Of a stretch of 33,760 nt of DNA, positions 16,368 through 24,435 are shown in pieces. A program made the position numbers and the translations under genes. The notes under the pieces are model-generated. The model saw only the letters and a program-made list of their open reading frames with translations, searched no databases and had not been told where the DNA came from. Source of the stretch: CATOSD01 sp034422735. Its GTDB lineage: Bacteria; Chloroflexota; Dehalococcoidia; Lucifugimonadales; CATOSD01. Numbering within the stretch: position 1 is the first letter of the stretch; each line of letters starts with the position of its first letter. The stretch is taken from the NCBI GenBank assembly GCA_034422735.1, contig DAOUJL010000058.1, positions 1 to 33,760 on the forward strand, in the 5' to 3' direction.

Positions 16368-17797
16368 TAGCTCACCTCCGGCAGCTTGTCTGCCCAAGGC
16401 CTGGCGGACTCGTAAGCCGCGGACGCCGCGAGCACCGTCTCCTCGTCCTTCCTGCGCCCGATGATGTGCAGCCCGAGCGGCAGACCGTCGGACGAGAACC
16501 CGCACGGCGCGCTCGCCGCCGGATTGCCGGTGCGGTTGAACAGCGCGGTGAAGGGCGAGTACCCGAAGCCGGTGACGTCGCGCCCGCCGATGACCTTTGG
16601 CGCCTCGCCGCAATTGAAGGCCGGAACCGCCAGCGTGGGCGTGAGCAGCAGGTCGTAGCGCGAGAAGAAGTCCGCCACGTATGCGCGCATCTTCTCCAGC
16701 TCGCACAGCGCGTGACCGTAGTCCTGCGCCGAAATCGTCTTGCTGTGGGCGACGGCGTCGCGCACGTTGGGCATCAGCATATCCGGGTCGCGCTCGTACA
16801 GCTCGCCGTACTGGACATAGGTCATGGGACCCAGGTTGTCCGCCCACGCGCTCATCGCCTCCAGGTCGATGTCGAACGGCGCGTCCTCCACCTCCGCGCC
16901 CAGCTCCTGGAACACGTTGGCGGCGCGCTCGGCGGCCGCCCGCGCCTCCGGATCCACCGCCGCCGATCCGCCGAAGTCCGCGCTCCAGCCGATGCGCAGC
17001 CCGCTGACGCCGCGGTCGAGCGCCGCCGCGTAGTCGGCCGGCTCGTCCTGTATCGTGCCATGCTCCGCCTCGGGATGCGGCCCGGACATCACCTGTAGCA
17101 GCAGCGCGGAATCCCGCACGGTGCGGGACATCGGCCCCATGCACGAGAAGTTGACCGGGTGCCAGCTACCGAGCCCCACGTTCAGCCTCGGCACCCGCCC
17201 CTGCGTGGCCTTGATGCCGTAGATGCCGCAAAACGCGCTCGGTATGCGTATCGAGCCGCCGCCGTCGCTGCCCTGCGCCACCGCGTTCATGCCCGACGCG
17301 ATAGAGGCTCCGGTGCCGCCGCTGGACCCGCCGCTGACGCGCGCCGGATTCCACGGGTTGCGGCAGTCGTCGCCCAACTTGTTCTCGGTCGTGCCCGACA
17401 TGCCGAACTCCGGAGTGTTCGTCTTGCCCAGGATGATCATGCCCGCCTCTTTCATGCGGCGCACGCCGAGCTGGTCGTAGTCGGGCACGTGGTCCTTGAA
17501 GAACAGCGAGCCGCGCGTCGTGCGGACTCCCTCCGTGGGCTCCAGGTCCTTGATCGACGTGGGAATCCCGTGCAGGGGGCCGACATCATCTCCGCGCGCC
17601 ACCGCCGCCTCGGCCTCGCGCGCCGCCGCCAGCGCCTCGTCCGCCGTCACCGTCAGAAACGCATTGAGCGTCGGATTGAACTCCTCGATGCGCCGCAGGC
17701 TGATCTCCGTCAGCTCCACCGGCGACACCTCTTTGGCGCGCACCATCCGGTTCAATTCATACGCCGGAGTGAAGGCAATATCCCGCTCTCTCGTCAT
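16367..17797 (-). CDS. Amidase signature family hydrolase
   Basis: A 476-residue amidase-signature enzyme with the full Ser-cisSer-Lys triad: K83 in PTSIKDL, S158 in SGGSSGG and nucleophile S182 in DGGGSIR, with the 24-residue spacing normal for the family. These enzymes hydrolyse amides of many kinds; GatA-like function is unlikely because no gatC or gatB gene adjoins. ATG 17797 (MTRERDIAF) is preceded by AGGGGGT and agrees with family length; the open frame to 17884 adds 29 unrelated residues. It is the first gene of the minus-strand hydrolase run and is coupled to the D-aminoacylase gene, so one may supply the other's substrate. The substrate cannot be named. Confidence 0.92.
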   Translation of the reverse strand: MTRERDIAFTPAYELNRMVRAKEVSPVELTEISLRRIEEFNPTLNAFLTVTADEALAAAREAEAAVARGDDVGPLHGIPTSIKDLEPTEGVRTTRGSLFFKDHVPDYDQLGVRRMKEAGMIILGKTNTPEFGMSGTTENKLGDDCRNPWNPARVSGGSSGGTGASIASGMNAVAQGSDGGGSIRIPSAFCGIYGIKATQGRVPRLNVGLGSWHPVNFSCMGPMSRTVRDSALLLQVMSGPHPEAEHGTIQDEPADYAAALDRGVSGLRIGWSADFGGSAAVDPEARAAAERAANVFQELGAEVEDAPFDIDLEAMSAWADNLGPMTYVQYGELYERDPDMLMPNVRDAVAHSKTISAQDYGHALCELEKMRAYVADFFSRYDLLLTPTLAVPAFNCGEAPKVIGGRDVTGFGYSPFTALFNRTGNPAASAPCGFSSDGLPLGLHIIGRRKDEETVLAASAAYESARPWADKLPEVS

Positions 17798-17932
17798 GGC
17801 AAGACCCCCTGGGTGAGATTGGCGTAAGCATAGCACAAGTAGGGGGTGTGGCGGTGGAGAGGCGTGAATCTTGAAGGCCAGCACGAGGTTATCGTATTGG
17901 ATATCACAGCAGGCTCGCCTTGTCCTTCAAAT

Positions 17933-17961
17933 TTGCAGTGCAACTACCGGATTGCTAGAAT
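17933..17961 (+). promoter_or_regulatory. Predicted promoter for the PIN-domain gene
   Basis: TTGCAG (17933-17938) and TAGAAT (17956-17961) are spaced by 17 bases in the divergent 311-base gap between the amidase and PIN genes. It would give a leader of about 140 bases. The rest of the gap holds no gene I can support. Confidence 0.4.
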
Positions 17962-18035
17962 TGCCGTGGTGTTGTCAACCTCTTGGTGGGGGCGTTACAG
18001 CCCCACACTTTCGCCCCAAGGACATGGCACAAAGG

Positions 18036-18056
18036 CCAGATCAATCTGGTTATAGT
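18036..18056 (+). promoter_or_regulatory. Palindrome next to a second -10-like box
   Basis: CCAGAT CA ATCTGG (18036-18049) is a perfect 6-2-6 palindrome immediately followed by TATAGT (18051-18056), about 55 bases before the PIN gene. It could be an operator; the PIN protein itself carries a winged-helix-like N-terminus and is one candidate ligand. No good -35 box accompanies TATAGT. Confidence 0.35.
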
Positions 18057-18108
18057 AACCCCTCTTCCGTAACATCGTATTTCACGCCACTGGCATACAT
18101 CTAGGATA

Positions 18109-20346
18109 TTGGACAAGACATTCAGGGTGACGGCAAGTCAGATGAACGAAGATTCAAAGCAGCTTCCGCGTGAATTGTTCTCCCTCGTCCACCACATCCA
18201 ATTGCAGCGGAGTGGATGGTGGGATGAAGCGTTACAGCAGGTCATATTGTATGTCCTTTGGTTAAATGGCACACCAATGGATGTTGAGTCGATGCTCTCT
18301 GCGCTAAAAGACGCGTTTGGAATTAACTTGGATGCGGTGAGCCTCAACAACCAACTAGCTGATCTTGAGCGAGACAGCAAAATAGTTGGAATTGCGGCTT
18401 CTTCCTACAAGATTACAGAAGAGGAGGCCTCTTCTCTTGAATCAGATGTGCAGACCGCGCAAGGCATTGAGGACCGAGTCAGACAGCTGTTCATTGATAA
18501 AGTGGCTTCCGAGTGTCCTCAAGTTGACGCCGTGGAGTGCTGGAACGAGTTTAGCCAGCGATGTCTCATACCTATCGTGCTAGAAATGGGAGCAAGAACC
18601 TATGAATTTTTGTCCAATGGGACTCGCCCATCGGATTTGTCGTTTGAAGATACCGATTTCTTTGCAGTATACGAGCCCGAAATTAGAGAGAAACTACGTC
18701 GTATAGTGCTCGACTTTATCACTCCGACAGATGGTCAAGTAAGGGACTACATGCTGAGAACACTCAATGCCGCTTTTTTTCTTGAAGCCAGCGGATTGAG
18801 TAAAGAAACACTCACCAAACTCTCTTCGTTTACGGGGGGTAAGAAGTCCCTGACACTGTTCCTGGACACGAACCTTCTATTCTCCATATTACATCTGCAC
18901 GACAACCCTTCAAATGACGTGGTCAACGCATTGCTTGAACTTATAGGAGAAATCAAGCAAACGGTTTCTTGTTCACTATACGCACTGCCTGTAACGATTG
19001 AAGAGTTTCGCAACACGGTTCTTGCAAACGCTGATGAGCTTAGGCGCGTTCGGTTACCATACAATGTTGCAGCCGCTGCACACACGTCGGGGAGGTTCTC
19101 GGGCGTGAAATTGAGGTACATGAGGGCCTGTGCGGAGGTTGGTGGCCACATCGATCCCGAGGATTTCTTCAAGCCCTATGCCTTCAACACCCTTGACGTA
19201 TTACGAGAAAACGGCGTTGAGCTCTACAACACGAAGGTGGACGAGTATAGGACACGGCAATCTGCTATCGATGACATAAACGAACTCTGGGAATACGGAC
19301 GTAAAGAGTACAGGACAGACGGACGTTACAGGGCGATTGAGCACGATGTGACGCTCATGCACTTTGTTAGAGACAGACGTCCCGAGCACGTTAGTTCACC
19401 ACTAGAAGCCAAGACTTGGTTCCTCACAATTGACTATCATCTCCTGCGATACGAACGTTCGAAAGACTTGAACCACCGGGTATGTATTGACCCGTCGCTG
19501 TTGATACAGATGCTACAGTTTTGGCTTCCGCGAACCGAGGCATTAGAGACGGTGATGATTGAGAGCATTCGCATTCCATTCGCGTTTAGGCGATTCGACG
19601 CAGCGAGTGAGCGGGTCGCTGTTCGTATCCTTGAAACCCTATCGCGATACGAAGTCGGGGATCTCTCTACCAGGGTTATCACACAAGTACTGATGGACGA
19701 TGCCGTGCAAGCCTCCTTTGGGAATACAAGTGATACCTGTAAGGAAGACGACATAGTTAAGGAACACCTTTCCTCAATGGATGCAGCTTTGAGATTGAAG
19801 GTCGTAGAGAAACAGGCAGAGGCCGAGGGTCTGAAGGCGCTTGCCGAACAGCGGGCCGACCAGATAGGTGAACTTAAAGAGAACATGCTCGGAAGTAGTG
19901 CAACCGTTGAAGAGTTACAGAAGCAACTGAAGGACGCAGCACTAACAATCTCGGACAGGGACCAGCGACTATCAGACTTGCAAACCCAGTTGTCAAAGTC
20001 GGAGACCTCAACAACTGTGGCCGGACAAGGCGCCAACTACTTGATCAAGTGGGTTGTGTTACCTGCAATTGCTGCCGCCCTTGTGGTAGTAAGTGCCGGA
20101 CTGTTAGCGTCAGCCCTTGAAGTTGCCTCCGCAATTATTGTGACAGCGCTCGTTGCCGCTGTCGCCACTTTGGTTGTACTGGGCCTCGCAGACTGGCGTG
20201 GATCAAAGGTTAGGGCAATAGAATGTGAGGCCTGGTATCTTAGATTGCGTCGGTGGCGTAGATGGGCCTATGGGCTATTGGGAACCCTAGCAATTGGATT
20301 GCTAACTCGCTACATATGGAGCCTGATCCCAGTTCTTCCGCAGTAA
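18109..20346 (+). CDS. Predicted membrane-anchored PIN-domain nuclease with winged-helix N-terminus
   Basis: I do not know a named family for this 745-residue protein, but its layout is clear. Residues about 45-105 look like a winged helix (VESMLSALKDAFG ... LNNQLADLERDSKIVG). A PIN-like core follows, with acidic residues D253 (LFLDTNLLFS), E298/E299 (VTIEEFRN), D413 (AIEHDVTLM) and D442 (FLTIDYHLL), the four-acid set expected of a metal-dependent RNase. Residues about 565-630 are a Lys/Glu/Gln-rich coiled coil, then two adjacent hydrophobic helices (about 644-700) and a third near the end (about 722-740) separated by an Arg-rich loop. The nuclease probably faces the cytoplasm. The TTG start has AGGA only two bases away; ATG 18142 (734 residues) is a fair alternative. 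Codon use is A+T-richer than the flanking genes, suggesting transfer. An abortive-infection or stress RNase role is a guess. Confidence 0.7.
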   Translation: MDKTFRVTASQMNEDSKQLPRELFSLVHHIQLQRSGWWDEALQQVILYVLWLNGTPMDVESMLSALKDAFGINLDAVSLNNQLADLERDSKIVGIAASSYKITEEEASSLESDVQTAQGIEDRVRQLFIDKVASECPQVDAVECWNEFSQRCLIPIVLEMGARTYEFLSNGTRPSDLSFEDTDFFAVYEPEIREKLRRIVLDFITPTDGQVRDYMLRTLNAAFFLEASGLSKETLTKLSSFTGGKKSLTLFLDTNLLFSILHLHDNPSNDVVNALLELIGEIKQTVSCSLYALPVTIEEFRNTVLANADELRRVRLPYNVAAAAHTSGRFSGVKLRYMRACAEVGGHIDPEDFFKPYAFNTLDVLRENGVELYNTKVDEYRTRQSAIDDINELWEYGRKEYRTDGRYRAIEHDVTLMHFVRDRRPEHVSSPLEAKTWFLTIDYHLLRYERSKDLNHRVCIDPSLLIQMLQFWLPRTEALETVMIESIRIPFAFRRFDAASERVAVRILETLSRYEVGDLSTRVITQVLMDDAVQASFGNTSDTCKEDDIVKEHLSSMDAALRLKVVEKQAEAEGLKALAEQRADQIGELKENMLGSSATVEELQKQLKDAALTISDRDQRLSDLQTQLSKSETSTTVAGQGANYLIKWVVLPAIAAALVVVSAGLLASALEVASAIIVTALVAAVATLVVLGLADWRGSKVRAIECEAWYLRLRRWRRWAYGLLGTLAIGLLTRYIWSLIPVLPQ

Positions 20347-20653
20347 TGTCACGGCAAGTTCAGTTGCCCGAGACTTCTCTCCTATCCATGCGAACACTGA
20401 CTACTCGGTTAGGGCAGCCCGTCAACCTCCAACTCTGGGTACGGTCATCTCCAACACTGGGCGCAATGCGCCGATGTCTCAATAGCCTGGCTCTCACCAG
20501 GGTTTCTTGAGTGCCGGCCGTACATCCAACCGGCGTGCGGGCCATCCGCGCTGTTGTTCTCAATTCCTAGACGTACTATTCTTCACCCAGTAATCAATTG
20601 GAGCGGAGCATAGTTTGCGGCCATCTTATAGCAGAATCGCTCCACAGCACCCG
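20347..20653. other. Intergenic stretch without a recognisable gene
   Basis: Short open frames on both strands here have no family similarity and no ribosome sites. GGCAA/TTGCC at 20353-20368 could form a weak hairpin after the PIN gene, but there is no T-run. AGGGCAGCCCGT near 20411 recurs near 22032. Confidence 0.4.
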
Positions 20654-20851
20654 CCCAATTTCGCCAGGGTTCCTGCTTTTTTCGCACATTCATACTAACC
20701 TTCTCCCATAACGCACCCACACCACCCCTCGCCAGCCCTTCTCATGCCTTCCGCCTGCTGTCCTACTCCCCTCTCGGGTCTGACCAAAACTCGGCACAAT
20801 CAACCCGCTACTCGCGACAAGCCGCACAACACCTGCATGACAGATTCAGGG
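20654..20851 (+). repeat. Left copy of a diverged ~200-bp direct repeat flanking the Uma2 gene
   Basis: Begins CCCAATTTCGCCAGGG and shares with 21774-21970 further blocks in the same order: CGCACAT, ACCCACACCAC, TCGGCACA and CGCGACA. Small indels separate the blocks. It ends about 109 bases before the Uma2 start. Confidence 0.65.
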
Positions 20852-20959
20852 CGTCCCGCCTACTCACAACCACGCCAACCACACCCCCCCTGTGGTAACA
20901 TCGCCTCCCACAGGATAGCCTTCCGCAGCCCGCCAGCCACTGGGACAGGAGCGTCAGAC

Positions 20960-21679
20960 TTGACCACCAACCCGGCACTCTATCGGAATCCCGAAGAGGA
21001 ACGTCTCCAGGAGCTAAAGTACCCTTCCTCCAATGGAGAGCGCCTGGCCGAGAACGATCTCCAGTACATCGCACTGACCGACACGGTTGACTCCCTCAGA
21101 ACTCGCCTCGGCGACAGGCCCGACGTGTACGTCGCGGGGAATATGCTCGTCTACTACCGAGAGGGAGACGCGAGCAGCCGTGTGGCTCCCGACGTTTTCG
21201 TCGCGTTCGGGGCGAACGGCAACCACCCGCGAATGTCCTGGCTTGTCTGGGAGGAGGGCCTGCCCCCTACGTTCGTGCTGGAAGTCGGCTCGCCGTCCAC
21301 CTGGCGGAGGGATGCCGGAGTGAAACGGGACATCTACGCGATGATGGGCGTCGCCGAGTACTGGAGATTCGACGCCATGGGCAACCTGTTCTCGCCGGGC
21401 CTGATCGGCGAGGAGCTGGTCGACGGCACGTACCACGCCTTGGATGTACACGCGGACGAATCCGGCGCGCTCCGAGGGCACAGCCCGACGCTCGGCCTCG
21501 ACCTCTGCGTCCGAGGCGACAACGAGCTTCGACTCTTCGACCCCGCCGACGGCACGTGGCTGCTCCGCTCCAGGGACAAGAGCAGGGTTATCGACGAGCA
21601 GGACGAGGCGTTGCGTGAGCAGGCCGCCGAGATAGAGCGGCTTCGCGCACAAATGGAGTCCCTACGCCGCGAACGCTGA
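20960..21679 (+). CDS. Uma2-family putative endonuclease (DUF820)
   Basis: A Uma2/DUF820 protein of the PD-(D/E)xK nuclease superfamily, abundant in cyanobacteria and Chloroflexota and mostly uncharacterised. Diagnostic segments are RVAPDVFVAFG (catalytic Asp), PTFVLEVGSPSTW (catalytic Glu), KRDIYAMMGVAEYWRFD and a C-terminal heptad-like helix DEALREQAAEIERLRAQM that could form a coiled coil. I chose the TTG at 20960 (239 residues) because AGGAG at 20947-20951 lies eight bases upstream and family similarity starts shortly after; the open frame back to 20744 reads Pro/Ser/Thr-rich text overlapping a repeat. The gene stands alone between two direct repeats. Confidence 0.8.
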   Translation: MTTNPALYRNPEEERLQELKYPSSNGERLAENDLQYIALTDTVDSLRTRLGDRPDVYVAGNMLVYYREGDASSRVAPDVFVAFGANGNHPRMSWLVWEEGLPPTFVLEVGSPSTWRRDAGVKRDIYAMMGVAEYWRFDAMGNLFSPGLIGEELVDGTYHALDVHADESGALRGHSPTLGLDLCVRGDNELRLFDPADGTWLLRSRDKSRVIDEQDEALREQAAEIERLRAQMESLRRER

Positions 21680-21773
21680 TAACCCTGTCGCCCGCGGAGT
21701 CTGCACCCCGCCGAGCATTGGCTCCAAATGGTGATCGTTCGCGTCTGAAGTTGGCGGTCGGTCACGTCATCAC

Positions 21774-21970
21774 CCCAATTTCGCCAGGGCCCTTGCCTTT
21801 CCCGCACATCCGTGCTACGCTCTCCCCATGACAAACCCACACCACAACCCGCCAACCGCCGCCGCCCCTGCCGGATGTACCGAACCCGTCACGCTTTCGC
21901 CGAGATTCGGCACACTCAGCCCGGTTTTCGCGACAGTTCGCGCGACACTTGCAGAACAGATCACAGCCCC
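21774..21970 (+). repeat. Right copy of the direct repeat flanking the Uma2 gene
   Basis: Starts CCCAATTTCGCCAGGG, identical to the left copy over 16 bases, then diverges while keeping the order of shared blocks. The rest of the gap to 22175 contains CCCC/GGGG and CCGGCC-rich inverted segments but no gene I can support. Confidence 0.65.
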
Positions 21971-22175
21971 CTCAGCTAGGGGATGAGACAAATGAATCGA
22001 AATGTTACAGATCTTCGGAAGTTCCATAGTGAGGGCAGCCCGTGGCCTCAACACACCCGTCGATCCGGCCGCTGGCCGCTGGTCACCGGCCACTGAACCG
22101 TCCTAGCCACGCCGCCGGTTTGCTGATAACATTGGGTGCGCTTCATCCCACCCGGCACCGAGGCGGAGGTCTGCC

Positions 22176-22607
22176 CTGAATATCTTCTTTGACGTGGACT
22201 ACACCCTTCAGTCTATGGACGGCAGCCTCAGGCCCGGCACACGCACAGTCTTCGAGCAACTCGTCAGCGACGGCCACACCATCTTCATCTGGTCCGGCGT
22301 CGGCATCAGGACCGCCGACGTCGAGCGCCACGAGCTGGACGACCTCGTGTCCGGCGTCTACCAGAAGCCGCTGGAGGACTTCGAGAGCGGCCTCCAGACC
22401 TTCAACGTCCCCGTCCGCCCCGATTTCGTCATCGACGACTACCCCGAGATTGTCACCGAGTTCGGCGGCGTGGTCGCCCGGCCCTACTACTTCCGCCAGT
22501 TCCAGGACACCGAGATGGACCGCATCTACCAGATCGTCCGGGAGTACGTGGAGTACGGCTACTCCGACGAGGTGGGCTTCCGCCCTGGCGTGAACGGCGC
22601 GGGCTAA
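22176..22607 (+). CDS. Small HAD-superfamily hydrolase-like protein, probable CTG start
   Basis: The protein begins MNIFFDVDYTLQSMDG if the CTG at 22176 is used, which keeps HAD motif I (DxD, D6 and D8). Motif II-like FIWSGVG (about 45-51) and motif IV-like FVIDDYPE (about 90-97) are also present. GGAGG at 22165-22169 sits six bases before the CTG. The first conventional start, GTG 22194, would remove the nucleophile Asp, and the frame has no ATG, GTG or TTG further upstream. Length is 143 residues, short, so any cap domain is minimal. It is probably a phosphatase or phosphotransferase of unknown substrate. It ends 16 bases before mutL and is likely co-transcribed with it. Confidence 0.75.
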   Translation: MNIFFDVDYTLQSMDGSLRPGTRTVFEQLVSDGHTIFIWSGVGIRTADVERHELDDLVSGVYQKPLEDFESGLQTFNVPVRPDFVIDDYPEIVTEFGGVVARPYYFRQFQDTEMDRIYQIVREYVEYGYSDEVGFRPGVNGAG

Positions 22608-22623
22608 CCCCGGAGGGAGCCCC

Positions 22624-24372
22624 ATGACAATCCGCGTGCTCGCACCCGACGTGGCGTCCAGAATCGCCGCCGGCGAGGTTGTCGAGCGCCCGGCGTCCGT
22701 GGTCAAGGAACTCGTCGAGAACTCGCTGGACGCGGGCGCGTCCGAGGTGTCCGTCCAGGTCCGCGGCGGTGGCGTGGACCGCATCCGCGTCGCCGACGAC
22801 GGCAGCGGCATCCCCTCCGACGAGATCGAGCTGGCCTTCCAGCGATTCGCCACCAGCAAGCTGGAGACGGCGAGCGAGCTAGACTCGATTGCCTCGCTCG
22901 GCTTCCGCGGCGAAGCCCTCCCCAGCATCGCCGCCGTCTCCCGCGTCAGCATCGTGTCCCGCACGGCGGACGAGGACGCGGGCGCCCGCCTCGAGCTTGC
23001 CGGCGGGCGAGTCGTCGCCCGCGAACGGCTGGGCGCCACCCGCGGCACCGCCATCGTCGTCGGGCGGCTGTTCGAGGACGTGCCCGCGCGCAGAAAATTC
23101 CTGCGCACCGCCGCCACCGAGAACTCCCGCATCCACACCGTCGTCGCCCGCTACGCCCTCGCCTACCCGCACGTGCGCTTCAGCCTCGACACCGGCACTC
23201 AGTCCTCGTTCTCCACGCCCGGCAGCGGCGACGCCCGCGAGACATTCGCCGCCGTCTACGGCCTGGAAGTGGCCCGGCAGATGCTGGAAATAATACGCGC
23301 CCCCGGCGAGGACGATGGAAGACCCTTCGCCTCCGGCATGATCAGCCCGCCCGAGCTGACGCGCGCCAACCGCAACCACATCAGCTTCTTCGTCAACGGA
23401 CGCTGGGCCCAGAACCGCATGCTCTCGTTCGCGCTGGAGCAGGCCTACCACGGCTTCATCATGGAGCGCCGCTTCCCCATCGCCGCCGTCAATATCGTCA
23501 TGCCGTTCGAGGACATTGACGTGAACGTTCACCCCGCCAAGAGCGAGGTCCGCTTCCGATACGACAACCGCGTGTTCGGCGCGCTCCAGCAGGCCGTCCG
23601 CGAGACCCTCAGCGCGCAGTCGCCTGTGCCCACCGTGCGTTCGGTCCATTCGCCGCACGGCCCGCCCTCCGGCCACGCGCCCACCCACCAGCCCCGCGAC
23701 GCCGCCTTCTGGCCGAGCGTGCCATTCGCGTCTGCGCGCCAGGCCGCCGACGCAGGCATGGTCGAGCCCCAGGGCACTGAATCGTCGACGCCGAGGGCGG
23801 CTTTGCCGGTGCTCAGAGTGCTCGGCCAGATGCAGAACACCTACATCGTCGCCGAGGGCCCCGACGGCATGTACCTCATAGACCAGCACGCCGCACACGA
23901 GCGCGTGATGTTCGAGCGGATTCGCGGCGAGGCGGCGTCCCGCACGCCCCAGGTCCAGAGCCTGCTGGAGCCCGCGACCGTGCACCTGAACGAGGACCAG
24001 GCGGAGCTAGCCGCCTCCCGTTCGCGGGAGATCGAGGCCCTGGGCTTCGTGGTCGAGCCGTTCGGCGAGACCGCGTACCTCGTTCGAGCGGTCCCCGCCC
24101 TGGTGGACTCCACTGACCCCGGCAAGGTGTTCCGCGAGGTGCTGGACACGATGTCGGAGGGCGGCGGCTTCGAGACGTGGGAGGAGCGCGCGGCCTACTC
24201 GCTCGCCTGCCACGTCGCCATCAGGGCCGGCAAGACCCTGACCCACGAGGAGATGAGCGAGCTGAGCCGCCAGCTAGAGCGCTGCGACCAGCCCAACACC
24301 TGCCCCCACGGACGCCCCACCACCATCCACCTGCGCGCCAGCCAGCTAGAGCGCGAGTTCGGCCGCCGGTAG
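22624..24372 (+). CDS. mutL: DNA mismatch repair endonuclease MutL
   Basis: MutL of 582 residues. The N-terminal GHKL ATPase shows the catalytic E29 and N33 in VVKELVENSLDAGA, DDGSGI (59-64) and the lid ATSKL followed by LGFRGEAL. The transducer domain follows to about residue 330, then a Pro/Ala-rich linker. The C-terminal domain carries the endonuclease motif DQHAAHERVMFE (420-431) and CPHGRPT (560-566), so this is a nicking MutL as in organisms lacking MutH. GGAGGG precedes the ATG. No mutS lies in the window. Confidence 0.97.
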   Translation: MTIRVLAPDVASRIAAGEVVERPASVVKELVENSLDAGASEVSVQVRGGGVDRIRVADDGSGIPSDEIELAFQRFATSKLETASELDSIASLGFRGEALPSIAAVSRVSIVSRTADEDAGARLELAGGRVVARERLGATRGTAIVVGRLFEDVPARRKFLRTAATENSRIHTVVARYALAYPHVRFSLDTGTQSSFSTPGSGDARETFAAVYGLEVARQMLEIIRAPGEDDGRPFASGMISPPELTRANRNHISFFVNGRWAQNRMLSFALEQAYHGFIMERRFPIAAVNIVMPFEDIDVNVHPAKSEVRFRYDNRVFGALQQAVRETLSAQSPVPTVRSVHSPHGPPSGHAPTHQPRDAAFWPSVPFASARQAADAGMVEPQGTESSTPRAALPVLRVLGQMQNTYIVAEGPDGMYLIDQHAAHERVMFERIRGEAASRTPQVQSLLEPATVHLNEDQAELAASRSREIEALGFVVEPFGETAYLVRAVPALVDSTDPGKVFREVLDTMSEGGGFETWEERAAYSLACHVAIRAGKTLTHEEMSELSRQLERCDQPNTCPHGRPTTIHLRASQLEREFGRR

Positions 24373-24381
24373 GCTACAGAG

Positions 24382-24421
24382 TCCCTTCCCCCTCGCAGGG
24401 GGAAGGTTAGGATGGGGGTGC
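24382..24421 (+). repeat. Dispersed hairpin repeat
   Basis: Stem CCTTCCCCC / GGGGGAAGG with a TCGCA loop and TTAGGATGGGGGTG end. It occupies the gap between the convergent mutL and BNR-repeat genes and starts 9 bases after the mutL stop, where it could act as a transcription barrier or 3'-end stabiliser. Confidence 0.8.
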
Positions 24422-24435
24422 CGATGTCGCCTCGC

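Noticed and set aside
16368..17144. Open frame extending the D-aminoacylase N-terminus by about 260 residues
   Set aside because: The extra part is Gly/Arg/Ala-rich shadow sequence of the amidase gene read in another frame. Family similarity begins exactly at the GTG start with a good ribosome site.
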